From Nanohaloarchaea archaeon PL-Br10_U2g5 (GTDB taxonomy: Archaea; Halobacteriota; Halobacteria; Halobacteriales; Haloferacaceae): a stretch of DNA of 8,331 nucleotides. The DNA lies in NCBI GenBank assembly GCA_001564205.1, contig LKMY01000061.1, positions 1 to 8,331 of the forward strand. Direction: 5' to 3'. The position numbers were made by a program, and so were the translations under genes. The notes beneath the pieces are model-generated. The model was not told the DNA's origin, did not search any database, and saw only the letters and a list, made by a program, of their open reading frames with translations. Shown one piece after another: positions 1 through 6,032 of this stretch. Each line of letters starts with the position of its first letter. The stretch's first letter is position 1.

Positions 1-870
1 CTCTTCGCCGTCGCTCTCCGCAGGCCGATCCTCACCACGCTCGCGTTCGTCTTCGCGTGTTTCGTCAGCGGTCGCTCCGCCAGCGCTACCAACGCCGAGC
101 CCGCTACCGTCGATTTCGGTGTCAGTCAGCGCCTGCGCCAGATCACGGTACGCCCGTGTCGCCGGAGAGTCGGGCGCAAACATCGGAAGCGGCGCTCCCG
201 CCTCCGCCGCCAGCAACACCGCTTCGTCCTCCGGGATCCGTCCGAGCACGGTCGCGTCGAGCAGCTCGGCGACGACATCGTCGGTCTCGGTATCGTCCTG
301 GCCCTCCGACTCAGTCTCGTCCTCGCTTTCGATCTCGCTGTCTTCGGCGGCGTCACTGACACGGGTGATCGCAGCGCCGGCGACGCTGCCGCCGAGGCGC
401 TCAGTTAGCTGTCGAGTCTTTTCGGTGTCGCCGAGGGCGCTCGGCTCGGGAGTCGAAATGAGCAGCGTCTCGGCTGCGAGTCCGAGGGGGAGCGTGGAGT
501 CGTGTGAGAGTCCCGCGCCCGCGTCGATGAACACGTAGTCGGCGTCGTCGAAGGCGGCCACGACGTCTTTGAGTCCGGACGGATCGGCCGCCGCGTACGC
601 GTCCAGATCCGCCGCTCCCGGCACGACGCGGAGCCCTGCAGGCCCGTCGTGAACCGCGTCGAGCGGGACGGCCCGGTCGGCGAGCACGTCGTGAATCGTC
701 GTCTCTCCGGGCGTCACACCCAGTGCCCCCGCGAGATTCGCCATGCCGATGTCGGCGTCTATCGCGACCACATCAGCACCCGATTCGGCCAAAATCGTCG
801 CGATCGCCGCGGTCGTGGTGGTCTTTCCGACCCCACCTTTCGCCGACGCGACCGCATACACCGTTGCCAT
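1..870 (-). CDS. MinD/ParA-family P-loop ATPase, partial (C-terminus off the left edge)
   Basis: An open frame of 290 codons begins at the ATG whose complement lies at 868-870 and runs off the window without a stop. The protein opens with MATVYAVASAKGGVGKTT, so the deviant Walker A motif is KGGVGKTT at residues 11-18, with signature lysine K11 and phosphate-binding K16. The switch-I-like segment AIDADIGMANL carries D38 and D40. Walker B is DYVFIDAGAG around D116, followed by LISTPEPSALGDTEKTRQL (about 137-155), typical of MinD-like proteins. Residues about 173-199 form a strongly acidic Ser/Glu/Asp insertion, and from about 252 the protein enters a Gly/Ala then charged low-complexity tail. 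This family dimerises with ATP, often at membranes, to position cellular structures. Haloarchaea carry several MinD paralogues, including Haloferax volcanii MinD4, which has a long C-terminal extension and positions motility and chemosensory machinery. The tail here suggests such an extension, but I cannot assign the paralogue. It is divergent from the ATP synthase operon. Confidence 0.93.
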   Translation of the reverse strand, partial: MATVYAVASAKGGVGKTTTTAAIATILAESGADVVAIDADIGMANLAGALGVTPGETTIHDVLADRAVPLDAVHDGPAGLRVVPGAADLDAYAAADPSGLKDVVAAFDDADYVFIDAGAGLSHDSTLPLGLAAETLLISTPEPSALGDTEKTRQLTERLGGSVAGAAITRVSDAAEDSEIESEDETESEGQDDTETDDVVAELLDATVLGRIPEDEAVLLAAEAGAPLPMFAPDSPATRAYRDLAQALTDTEIDGSGLGVGSAGGATADETREDERERGEDRPAESDGEE

Positions 871-888
871 ACGCTGACGGTCCGGCGA

Positions 889-903
889 CTGGTACTTAAA
901 TGT
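889..903 (-). promoter_or_regulatory. Putative TATA-box promoter of the MinD-like gene (leaderless transcript)
   Basis: Read on the minus strand this is an A/T-rich island (ATTTAAGTA, 893-901) in an otherwise GC-rich stretch. It lies roughly 20-30 bases upstream of the ATG at 870. Archaeal transcription starts about 25 bases downstream of the TATA centre, which would place the start at or within a few bases of the ATG. That fits the leaderless mRNAs common in haloarchaea and agrees with the absence of a Shine-Dalgarno sequence in the short interval. The element is seen in the sequence; the promoter function is inferred. Confidence 0.55.
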
Positions 904-928
904 AGGCGGCGAAGCCTGGATTGAGCAC

Positions 929-943
929 TCTGTCGGAGACAGA
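929..943. repeat. Interrupted inverted repeat in the divergent promoter region
   Basis: TCTGTC-GGA-GACAGA is a perfect 6-base inverted repeat with a 3-base centre. It sits between the putative TATA elements of the MinD-like gene and of atpH, upstream of both expected transcription starts. That position suggests a DNA-level binding site for a dimeric regulator rather than an RNA hairpin. Short palindromes also arise by chance, so the operator role is only a possibility. Confidence 0.35.
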
Positions 944-952
944 TTCCGTGTG

Positions 953-964
953 CGAGCTTGCTCG
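953..964. repeat. Second short inverted repeat upstream of the atp promoter
   Basis: CGAGC-TT-GCTCG is a perfect 5-base inverted repeat with a 2-base centre, ten bases after the first palindrome and about 26 bases before the putative atpH TATA box. It could be part of a composite operator, but its length is within chance expectation for GC-rich DNA. Confidence 0.25.
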
Positions 965-980
965 AATCCCCGCGCACTTT

Positions 981-997
981 CGCAAACACCTTATACG
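981..997 (+). promoter_or_regulatory. Putative main promoter (BRE/TATA) of the ATP synthase operon
   Basis: CGCAAACACC followed by TTATAC (991-996) resembles an archaeal BRE plus TATA box. Transcription would be expected about 25 bases downstream, near 1017-1021, leaving an untranslated leader of only about 7-11 bases before the atpH ATG at 1028. This supports the internal ATG at 1028 as the true start instead of in-frame start codons further upstream, which would precede the promoter. Promoter function is inferred from position and composition. Confidence 0.55.
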
Positions 998-1027
998 TCG
1001 CTCGTGGAGTTTCGGACGATTAGTAGC

Positions 1028-1384
1028 ATGGCGAGACCAGAGGTGCTCGACCGGATCAAGCAGGCTGAAACAGAGGCGGACGAGATCATCGTGGCGGCCG
1101 AATCGGACGCCGACGAGCGCCTCGCCGAGGCTCGAACCCGCGCGGAGGAGATCCGCGCGGAGGCCGAGGAGGAGGCGACTTCCGAGGCCGACGAGCGGCT
1201 CGAGACGGCCCGCACGGAGATCGAGGAACGCCGCGAGGAGATCCTCGAATCGGGTCGTGCCGACCGCGACGAGCTCGAACGCGAGGCCCGCGACCGCGTG
1301 GACTCGGCCGTCGACTACGCCGTCGAACGGTTCGAAGAAGCGGTGAACCAACAGGCCGAGGAGGCGGTGGATGCTCAGGCCTGA
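1028..1384 (+). CDS. atpH: A-type ATP synthase subunit H (peripheral stalk)
   Basis: The 118-residue protein starts MARPEVLDRIKQAETEADE and is almost entirely predicted coiled coil, rich in Glu, Ala and Arg with no hydrophobic membrane segment. Subunit H (AhaH in methanogens) pairs with subunit E to form the right-handed coiled-coil peripheral stalks that hold the A3B3 head against rotation. Identification rests on size, coiled-coil composition and the position at the head of an H-I-K-E-C-F-A-B operon. The frame stays open upstream to a GTG at 950, but that start would precede the putative TATA box and add an uncharged leader foreign to the family, so 1028 is preferred. No Shine-Dalgarno sequence is needed if the mRNA is nearly leaderless. 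The end overlaps the atpI start by 14 bases. Confidence 0.9.
   Translation: MARPEVLDRIKQAETEADEIIVAAESDADERLAEARTRAEEIRAEAEEEATSEADERLETARTEIEERREEILESGRADRDELEREARDRVDSAVDYAVERFEEAVNQQAEEAVDAQA
1358..1364 (+). promoter_or_regulatory. Strong ribosome binding site that decides the AtpI start
   Basis: GAGGAGG inside the end of atpH lies six bases before the ATG at 1371 and matches the CCTCC-containing tail of archaeal 16S rRNA. It supports ATG 1371 over the in-frame ATG at 1389, as does the N-terminal MLRPERM, which matches the ML-(R/K)-P-x-x-M opening typical of the subunit I family. Confidence 0.7.
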
Positions 1385-3614
1385 GCGGATGAGTAAGGTG
1401 TCGGTGACGGGCTCGAAGCGCGTCATCGACGACGTCATCGAGGCGGCGTACGAACACCACTCGCTGCACGTCACTGCGTACGACGAGCGCTACGAGGGGT
1501 TCGAACCCGGACAGTCGCTCGACGGCGCGGAGACGGTCAACGAACGACTCGTCACCGTCCGCTCGCTCGAGAGCATCCTCGACGTCGAGGGAGACGAGAT
1601 CGACGCGGCCGGCGGGCTCGACGACGAGGCACTGACCGCCGAGCTCGCAGACGTGCGCGAGCGCGTCAACGAGCTCAACGACCGGCGAGACGAGTTGCAG
1701 GCGTCGATCCGCGACCGACAGGAGGAGATCGACCGGATGGAACCGTTCGCCGACCTCGGTATCGAGCTCGATCTGCTTCGCGGCTACGACTCGATCGAGG
1801 TCGTCGTCGGCGAGGCGAAAGCAGACGCCGTGGAAGCGGCGCTCACTGACGTCGACGGTATCGACGCGTTCGAGGTGTTCACCGGCGGTGACACCGTGGC
1901 GATCTTCGCCGCGCCCGCTGAGGGTGCCGACGACGGCGTCTTGCAGGACTCGCTCGTCGGCGTCGATATCGCGCTGTTGGAGGTGCCGGAGGCCGACGCG
2001 AGCCCGACCGAGTACGTATCGAAGCTCGAACGAGAGCGCGCTGACCTCTACGGTGACCTCGAAGCGATCGAGGGAGAGCTCGCGTCGGTTAAAACGGAAG
2101 CGGCGGGGTTCCTGCTGCGCGCCGAAGAGCAGCTCACAATCGAGGCGCAGAAGAAAGAGGCACCCCTCTCGTTTGCGACGACGAAGAACGCCTTCATCGC
2201 CGAGGGATGGGTACCGACCGAGACGTACCCCGACTTCGAGGCGGCCATCGACGACGCCGTGGGCGACCACGCCGAGGTCGAGGAGCTCGAACGCGCCTCG
2301 TTCACCCCCGACGGCGACCACCACACGGAGGCGGTTTCGGGCGGTGACGGCGCGGCGGGCGCGGCAGGCGGAGCCGCGGCGGCCGCGGACCCCGGTTCGG
2401 ACTCCGAAACAGAGCGCGAGACCGCCACGGACGGCGGTCACGCGACGCACGGGAGCGACGAGCCGCCGGTCGTCCAGAACAACGGCGACGCGGCCGGCCC
2501 CTTCGAGCTGCTCGTACAGGGGTTCGGCCGGCCGAAGTACTCGGAGTTCGACCCGACGCTGCTGGTCTTCCTCACGTTCCCGCTCATGTTCGGGTTCATG
2601 ATCGGGGACATCGGATACGGCGTCCTGTACGCCGCGATCGGGTGGTTCCTCTACGCCAGATACGACGGCGCGTTCCGCGAGATGGGCGCGGTCGCCATCT
2701 GGGCCGGCCTGTTCACGGTGCTGTTCGGCATCTACTACGGGATCGACCTGTTCGGCTACCACGCGTACCCGCTGCTCGGGATCGAGTCGTGGCCGATGTC
2801 GAAGGGCCTCTCGCCGGGCACCGGTGAGTGGGCGCTGGCGTGGCTCGTGGTGAGCGTGCTGTTCGGCATCCTTCACCTGAACGTGGGGTACGTCCTCTCG
2901 TTCGTGAGCAACCTCCAGCAGCACGACATCAAGCACGCGCTCTACGAGAGCGCGTCGTGGCTCCTGCTCCTCAACGGCGCGTGGCTGTGGATATTCAGCC
3001 AGCACGTCCTCGGGCCGAAGCCGGACTTCCTCTTCGAGTCGGTCTCGGTGGTGACGTTGGGTGCCGTGTCGTTCACCGGGTTCCCGGTCGTCGTCGGCTA
3101 CGTCGGACTCGCGGCCGCCGCAGTCGGTGCGGTGCTGCTCGCCATCGGTGAACCGGCGGAGCTCGCTGAGGTGCTCTCGCCGGTCGTCAACGTGGTTTCG
3201 TACGCCCGGCTCATGGCGGTGCTGCTCGCGAAGGGTGGGATGGCGCTCGCCGTCAACCTGCTCGCGTTCGGCGCGTACATCTCCGACGGCGGGTCGGGGA
3301 GCTTCACGTTCATCTTCACGCCGAGCCGACTCGCCGAGGTCCAGGAGCGGGCCGCGGCCGGCGAGGTAGAACTCGTCTTCGCCGGGATGTCGACGGCGTT
3401 CGAGCCCAGCCTGATCGGGATCGTCGCTGTCGTCGGCGCGATTCTCGTCGCCATCGTCGGCCACATCGTCGTGCTCCTGCTCGGCATCACGGCCGCCGGC
3501 ATTCAGGGAATCCGTCTCGAGTACGTCGAGTTCTTCGGGAAGTTCTATCAGGGCGGCGGCGACTCGTACCTCCCGTTCGGCTACGACCGGCAGTACACGG
3601 CCGAAGATAGCTAG
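1371..3614 (+). CDS. atpI: A-type ATP synthase subunit I (a-like ion-channel subunit)
   Basis: This 747-residue protein belongs to the V-type 116-kDa/subunit a family and forms the stator half-channels beside the K ring. Residues 1 to about 310 are cytoplasmic, with a coiled-coil stretch near 85-125 and another near 215-260, and would contact the peripheral stalks. Residues about 313-375 are a low-complexity His/Gly/Ala/acidic linker. The membrane domain begins with PKYSEFDPTLLVF and contains about seven to eight hydrophobic segments between 397 and about 710, including the family signature FGFMIGDIGYG. Two membrane arginines are visible: R613 in SYARLM and R715 in GIRLEYVEFFGKFY. They correspond to yeast Vph1 R735 and R799 by motif; the first is the essential residue that interacts with the ring carboxylate. 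The length is slightly above that of many archaeal homologues because of the linker. The gene overlaps atpH by 14 bases and is followed by the largest gap in the operon. Confidence 0.97.
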   Translation: MLRPERMSKVSVTGSKRVIDDVIEAAYEHHSLHVTAYDERYEGFEPGQSLDGAETVNERLVTVRSLESILDVEGDEIDAAGGLDDEALTAELADVRERVNELNDRRDELQASIRDRQEEIDRMEPFADLGIELDLLRGYDSIEVVVGEAKADAVEAALTDVDGIDAFEVFTGGDTVAIFAAPAEGADDGVLQDSLVGVDIALLEVPEADASPTEYVSKLERERADLYGDLEAIEGELASVKTEAAGFLLRAEEQLTIEAQKKEAPLSFATTKNAFIAEGWVPTETYPDFEAAIDDAVGDHAEVEELERASFTPDGDHHTEAVSGGDGAAGAAGGAAAAADPGSDSETERETATDGGHATHGSDEPPVVQNNGDAAGPFELLVQGFGRPKYSEFDPTLLVFLTFPLMFGFMIGDIGYGVLYAAIGWFLYARYDGAFREMGAVAIWAGLFTVLFGIYYGIDLFGYHAYPLLGIESWPMSKGLSPGTGEWALAWLVVSVLFGILHLNVGYVLSFVSNLQQHDIKHALYESASWLLLLNGAWLWIFSQHVLGPKPDFLFESVSVVTLGAVSFTGFPVVVGYVGLAAAAVGAVLLAIGEPAELAEVLSPVVNVVSYARLMAVLLAKGGMALAVNLLAFGAYISDGGSGSFTFIFTPSRLAEVQERAAAGEVELVFAGMSTAFEPSLIGIVAVVGAILVAIVGHIVVLLLGITAAGIQGIRLEYVEFFGKFYQGGGDSYLPFGYDRQYTAEDS

Positions 3615-3654
3615 CCGCATCCTCGTCGACCACGCCTCGAAGGTCGGCCGTCTT

Positions 3655-3721
3655 GTCTGTCGTCCCTTCGCTTTTCGCGAAGGATACGCCTCTGTGAGCT
3701 TCGTCTGTCTGCTTCGTTTTT
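3655..3721 (+). repeat. Imperfect direct repeat of a pyrimidine-rich, T-ending element
   Basis: Two copies of a motif beginning GTCTGTC and ending in TTCG followed by a T run occur at 3655-3675 (ending CTTCGCTTTT) and 3703-3721 (ending GCTTCGTTTTT), 48 bases apart. Archaeal termination often depends on T-rich coding-strand tracts, so each copy could be a weak terminator or pause site after atpI. The repeat is directly visible; its function is inferred. Confidence 0.4.
3665..3683 (+). terminator. Hairpin after atpI, possible partial terminator or processing site
   Basis: CCTTCGC-TTTTC-GCGAAGG forms a perfect 7-base-pair stem with a 5-base loop, 51 bases after the atpI stop. No T tract follows immediately, but a TTTTT lies at 3717-3721. 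It could attenuate read-through from atpI, protect an upstream mRNA end, or mark an RNA-processing site. Position and symmetry are seen; function is inferred. Confidence 0.45.
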
Positions 3722-3739
3722 GCCGCGCTATTCGGTCGT

Positions 3740-3757
3740 TTTGGGAAGCTTTATGAC
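3740..3757 (+). promoter_or_regulatory. Putative internal promoter driving atpK and downstream genes
   Basis: GGGAAGC followed by TTTATG (3750-3755) resembles a purine-rich BRE and TATA element in the only long non-coding gap of the operon. The expected start, about 25 bases downstream near 3777-3780, would leave a leader of about 32-35 bases before the atpK ATG. A second A/T-rich island, CAAATAG at 3769-3775, is an alternative TATA with a leader of about a dozen bases. A separate promoter would raise expression of K, the subunit needed in the most copies. Confidence 0.5.
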
Positions 3758-3811
3758 TACTGTGGCGGCAAATAGCAACTGTTCGGAGACGAGCAACCGC
3801 AACTACTACCA

Positions 3812-4063
3812 ATGCTTGAAGCTACCAACGAACTCGGGAATGCCGTACTGTCTACCGGTGGAACACTGACCGACCCCAGCGCCGCAGCAGCGCTCGCCGT
3901 CGGGCTCGCGGCGCTCGGTGCGGGCTACGCCGAGCGCGGAATCGGCTCGGCCGCCGTCGGCGCGATGGCCGAGGACGAGGACCTGTTCGTCAACGGGCTC
4001 ATCCTGACGGTGCTTCCCGAGACGATCGTCATCCTCGCACTCGTCGTCGTCTTCATCGTCTGA
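3812..4063 (+). CDS. atpK: A-type ATP synthase subunit K (proteolipid ring, c-like)
   Basis: The 83-residue protein is a two-helix hairpin: helix 1 at about residues 23-52, a polar loop AEDEDLF at 53-59, and helix 2 at about 60-83. The ion-carrying carboxylate is E70 in LPETIVILAL. Helix 1 holds the close-packing Gly/Ala pattern of rotor-ring subunits and an additional acidic residue, E41, in GAGYAERGIGS, where related A/V-type K subunits that I can recall have Gln. Multiple copies form the rotor ring that turns against AtpI. The size matches single-hairpin proteolipids, not the duplicated V-type forms. The N-terminus (MLEATNELGNAVLSTGG) has no clear signal peptide. No Shine-Dalgarno sequence lies close to the ATG (GGAG is 23-26 bases upstream), and the gene appears to have its own promoter. 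The ATG at 3812 is the first good start in frame. Confidence 0.97.
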   Translation: MLEATNELGNAVLSTGGTLTDPSAAAALAVGLAALGAGYAERGIGSAAVGAMAEDEDLFVNGLILTVLPETIVILALVVVFIV

Positions 4064-4083
4064 GCGGCACTCCCTTTCACACA

Positions 4084-4662
4084 ATGAGTTTGGACACTGT
4101 CGTTGAGGACGTTCGAGACGAAGCCCGCGCGCGTGCAGAGGAGCTACGCGAGGCGGCCGACGCCGAGGCCGACGAGATCATCGCCGAGGCAGAGGCCGAC
4201 GCGGAGCGCATCCGCGACGAGCGGCTCGCCGAAGTCGATCGCCAGATCGAGCAGGAGCGCGAGCAGACGCTCTCGTCGGCCAAGCTCGAGGCGAAACAGG
4301 AGCGGCTCGGCGCCCGTCGCGACGTCCTCGAAGACGTCTACGACGACGTCGAGGCCGCTATCGAGTCGCTCGACGACGACCGCCGTCGCGAGCTGACCGG
4401 CGCGCTGCTCGACGCGAGCCTCGCAGAGTTCGGCGACGACGAGGCTGTCGCCGTCTACACCCGCGCCGAGGACGTCGAGCTGCTCGAGGAGCTCGTCGCC
4501 GACCGCAACGCGCAGGTCGACGGCGAAATCGACTGTCTCGGTGGCGTCGTCGCGGAGAGCGACACCTCTCGCGTTCGCGTGAACAACACGTTCGACTCGA
4601 TCCTGGACGCGGTCTGGGACGACGAGTTGAAAAACATCTCGGAGCGACTGTTCGACCAATGA
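4084..4662 (+). CDS. atpE: A-type ATP synthase subunit E (peripheral stalk)
   Basis: The 192-residue protein has a long N-terminal coiled coil (about residues 1-85, rich in Ala, Glu, Asp and Arg) and a C-terminal globular domain (about 95-192) with the family-like segment IDCLGGVVAESDTSRVRVNNTFDSIL. Subunit E pairs with H in the peripheral stalk, and its globular end binds the top of subunit B in the head. The block EADEIIAEAEADAE (about 28-41) closely resembles EADEIIVAAESDADE in the H subunit of this operon. It starts 20 bases after atpK without a visible Shine-Dalgarno sequence, so translation probably depends on coupling or another mechanism. Its stop overlaps the atpC start in an ATGA. 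Confidence 0.96.
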   Translation: MSLDTVVEDVRDEARARAEELREAADAEADEIIAEAEADAERIRDERLAEVDRQIEQEREQTLSSAKLEAKQERLGARRDVLEDVYDDVEAAIESLDDDRRRELTGALLDASLAEFGDDEAVAVYTRAEDVELLEELVADRNAQVDGEIDCLGGVVAESDTSRVRVNNTFDSILDAVWDDELKNISERLFDQ

Positions 4663-5705
4663 GCGCCGTCGGCAGCTCGAACCCAGAGTACGTCGTCGCG
4701 CGGGTTCGTGCCCGCCGCGGCAGTCTCTACGGGGACGAGGAGTACCGAAAGCTCACCCGGATGAGCCCGGCGGAGATCGCCCGGTTCATGGAAGAGTCGA
4801 GCTACGGTGCCGAGATCAACGCCCTGGGGAGCCGGCACGGCGGCGTCGACCTGATCGAGTACGCGTTAAACCGGAACCTCGCAAAGCAGTTCGAGGGGAT
4901 TTTGGAGTGGAGCGAGGGGTCGCTGTACGGCCTGATCGCCCGCTATCTCCGCAAGTTCGACGCGTGGAACGTGAAGACGATCATCCGCGGCGTTTACACC
5001 GACGCAAGCCAGTCCGACGTCGAAACCGACCTGATCCGCGCCGGCGAGTTCGACGACCGGCGGATCCGTCGCCTGTTGGAGGCGGACTCGATCGACGCCG
5101 TCGTCGAGGTGCTCGAAGACACGATCTACGGCGCTCCGCTCCGCGAGGCGTACGCCGAGTACGAGGAGACGAACGTTCTCGTCCCGCTCGAAAACGCCGT
5201 TGACCGCGCGTTCTACGAGCGGCTCCTGTCGGGGCTCGGAAACGACGAGCCGACTCAACAGTACGAGGCGTTCCTCAAAGCGGAGGTCGATTTCAGAAAC
5301 GCGGCGAACGCCCTCCGGCTCGCCCGGTCGGGCGCAGATATCGACCCCGCGGCGTACTTCATCGAGGGCGGCGAGCTGTTCACTCGCGGGTCGCTCGCGC
5401 GGCTCGCGCGGAACCTCGACGAGCTTGTGGAGTACATCGCGGACAGCCAGTACGCCGACGAGCTCGGCCCGGCGCTACGCGAACTCGAGGAGGCGGACAG
5501 CCTCATCGCGTTCGAACACGCGACGGACGCCGCGCTGTTGGCGTACGGCGACCGGCTCGGCACGATCCACCCGGTGTCGGTGACGCCGATCATCTCGTAC
5601 ATCCTCGCGAAGGAGCGAGAGGTGGAGAACATCCGAGCCATCGCTCGTGGAACAGAAGCCGGCCTCTCGGCCGACGAGATCGAATCGGAGCTGGTGATCA
5701 CATGA
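4659..5705 (+). CDS. atpC: A-type ATP synthase subunit C (rotor coupling subunit, V-type d-like)
   Basis: The 348-residue protein has the size and largely helical make-up of the AC39/subunit d family. Recognisable features are the N-terminal YVVARVRARRGSLYGDEEYR, the central NRNLAKQFEGILEWSEGSLY (about 67-92) and YLRKFDAWNVKTIIRGVY. The C-terminal section PVSVTPIISYILAKEREVEN, followed by NIRAIARG, is a strong family signature. Subunit C is a funnel-shaped, non-membrane protein that sits on the K ring and connects it to the central shaft (D and F). It contains no membrane helix. The start overlaps the atpE stop (ATGA at 4659-4662) with only a weak GGAG 14 bases upstream, so translational coupling is likely. 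The end overlaps atpF in the same way. Confidence 0.96.
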   Translation: MSAVGSSNPEYVVARVRARRGSLYGDEEYRKLTRMSPAEIARFMEESSYGAEINALGSRHGGVDLIEYALNRNLAKQFEGILEWSEGSLYGLIARYLRKFDAWNVKTIIRGVYTDASQSDVETDLIRAGEFDDRRIRRLLEADSIDAVVEVLEDTIYGAPLREAYAEYEETNVLVPLENAVDRAFYERLLSGLGNDEPTQQYEAFLKAEVDFRNAANALRLARSGADIDPAAYFIEGGELFTRGSLARLARNLDELVEYIADSQYADELGPALRELEEADSLIAFEHATDAALLAYGDRLGTIHPVSVTPIISYILAKEREVENIRAIARGTEAGLSADEIESELVIT

Positions 5706-6031
5706 GCCAGGAGATCGCCGTCATCGGCAGCCCGGAGTTCACGACCGGATTCCGGCTCGCCGGTGTTCGAAAGTTCGAGAACGTACCGGACGACGAGAAA
5801 GACGAGCGGCTCGACGACGCCGTCGAGCGCACCCTCGACGACGAGGGGACCGGCATCATCGTGATGCACACCGACGACCTCGGCCACCTCTCGCGGGGGA
5901 CCCGCGAAGCGGTCGAGGGCAGTATCGAGCCCGTGCTCGTGACGCTCGGCGGCGCCGGCGCCGGTAGCGGCGGGCTGCGCGACCAGATCAAACGAGCCAT
6001 CGGGATCGACCTGATGGAGGAGGACGACTAA
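5702..6031 (+). CDS. atpF: A-type ATP synthase subunit F (central shaft)
   Basis: The 109-residue protein starts [21 protein letters not shown], matching the (I/V)xxIG(D/S)xxx(T/V)xGFRLAG opening of the V/A-type F family. A small alpha/beta (Rossmann-like) core follows, with [13 protein letters not shown] (about 51-63) and a C-terminal helix containing [15 protein letters not shown]. Subunit F binds subunit D in the rotating shaft and modulates catalysis through its mobile C-terminal helix. The length is normal for the family. The start lies in an ATGA overlap with atpC, and GGTGATC at 5693-5699, complementary to the 16S rRNA tail, lies directly upstream. One base separates its stop from atpA, and its last codons contain the atpA ribosome binding site. 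Confidence 0.96.
   Translation: MSQEIAVIGSPEFTTGFRLAGVRKFENVPDDEKDERLDDAVERTLDDEGTGIIVMHTDDLGHLSRGTREAVEGSIEPVLVTLGGAGAGSGGLRDQIKRAIGIDLMEEDD
6016..6023 (+). promoter_or_regulatory. Strong ribosome binding site of atpA
   Basis: GGAGGAGG within the last codons of atpF lies nine bases before the atpA ATG at 6033 and is fully complementary to the anti-Shine-Dalgarno core. It is among the best-matched sites in the window and sits before the catalytic subunit, which is needed in three copies per complex. It also confirms ATG 6033 as the start. Confidence 0.7.
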
Positions 6032-6032
6032 T

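Noticed and set aside
904..917. AGGC-GGCGAA-GCCT short inverted repeat near the minD promoter
   Set aside because: Only four bases pair with a six-base spacer, which is expected by chance in GC-rich DNA.
649..924. Plus-strand open frame over the MinD-like gene
   Set aside because: It is antisense to the conserved Walker A and B coding sequence and its Arg-rich translation matches no family.
950..1384. Longer atpH beginning at the GTG at 950
   Set aside because: The 26 extra residues are not coiled coil, and this start would lie upstream of the putative TATA box at 991-996; ATG 1028 fits both promoter and family.
1389..3614. Shorter AtpI starting at ATG 1389
   Set aside because: ATG 1371 has a strong GAGGAGG six bases upstream and gives the family-typical MLRPERM N-terminus.
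1086..3812. Very long open frame (908 codons) on the minus strand opposite atpI
   Set aside because: It is antisense to an unmistakable AtpI with family motifs. The translation is Arg/Val/Glu-rich with no recognisable domain. Strong GC bias at third codon positions leaves few stops on the opposite strand.
3753..3869. Small frame of 38 codons (starting MTTVAANSNC) across the atpK start in another frame
   Set aside because: Its ATG lies inside the putative TATA element, so it would not be in the internal transcript. It overlaps atpK and has no ribosome binding site, so it is most likely chance.
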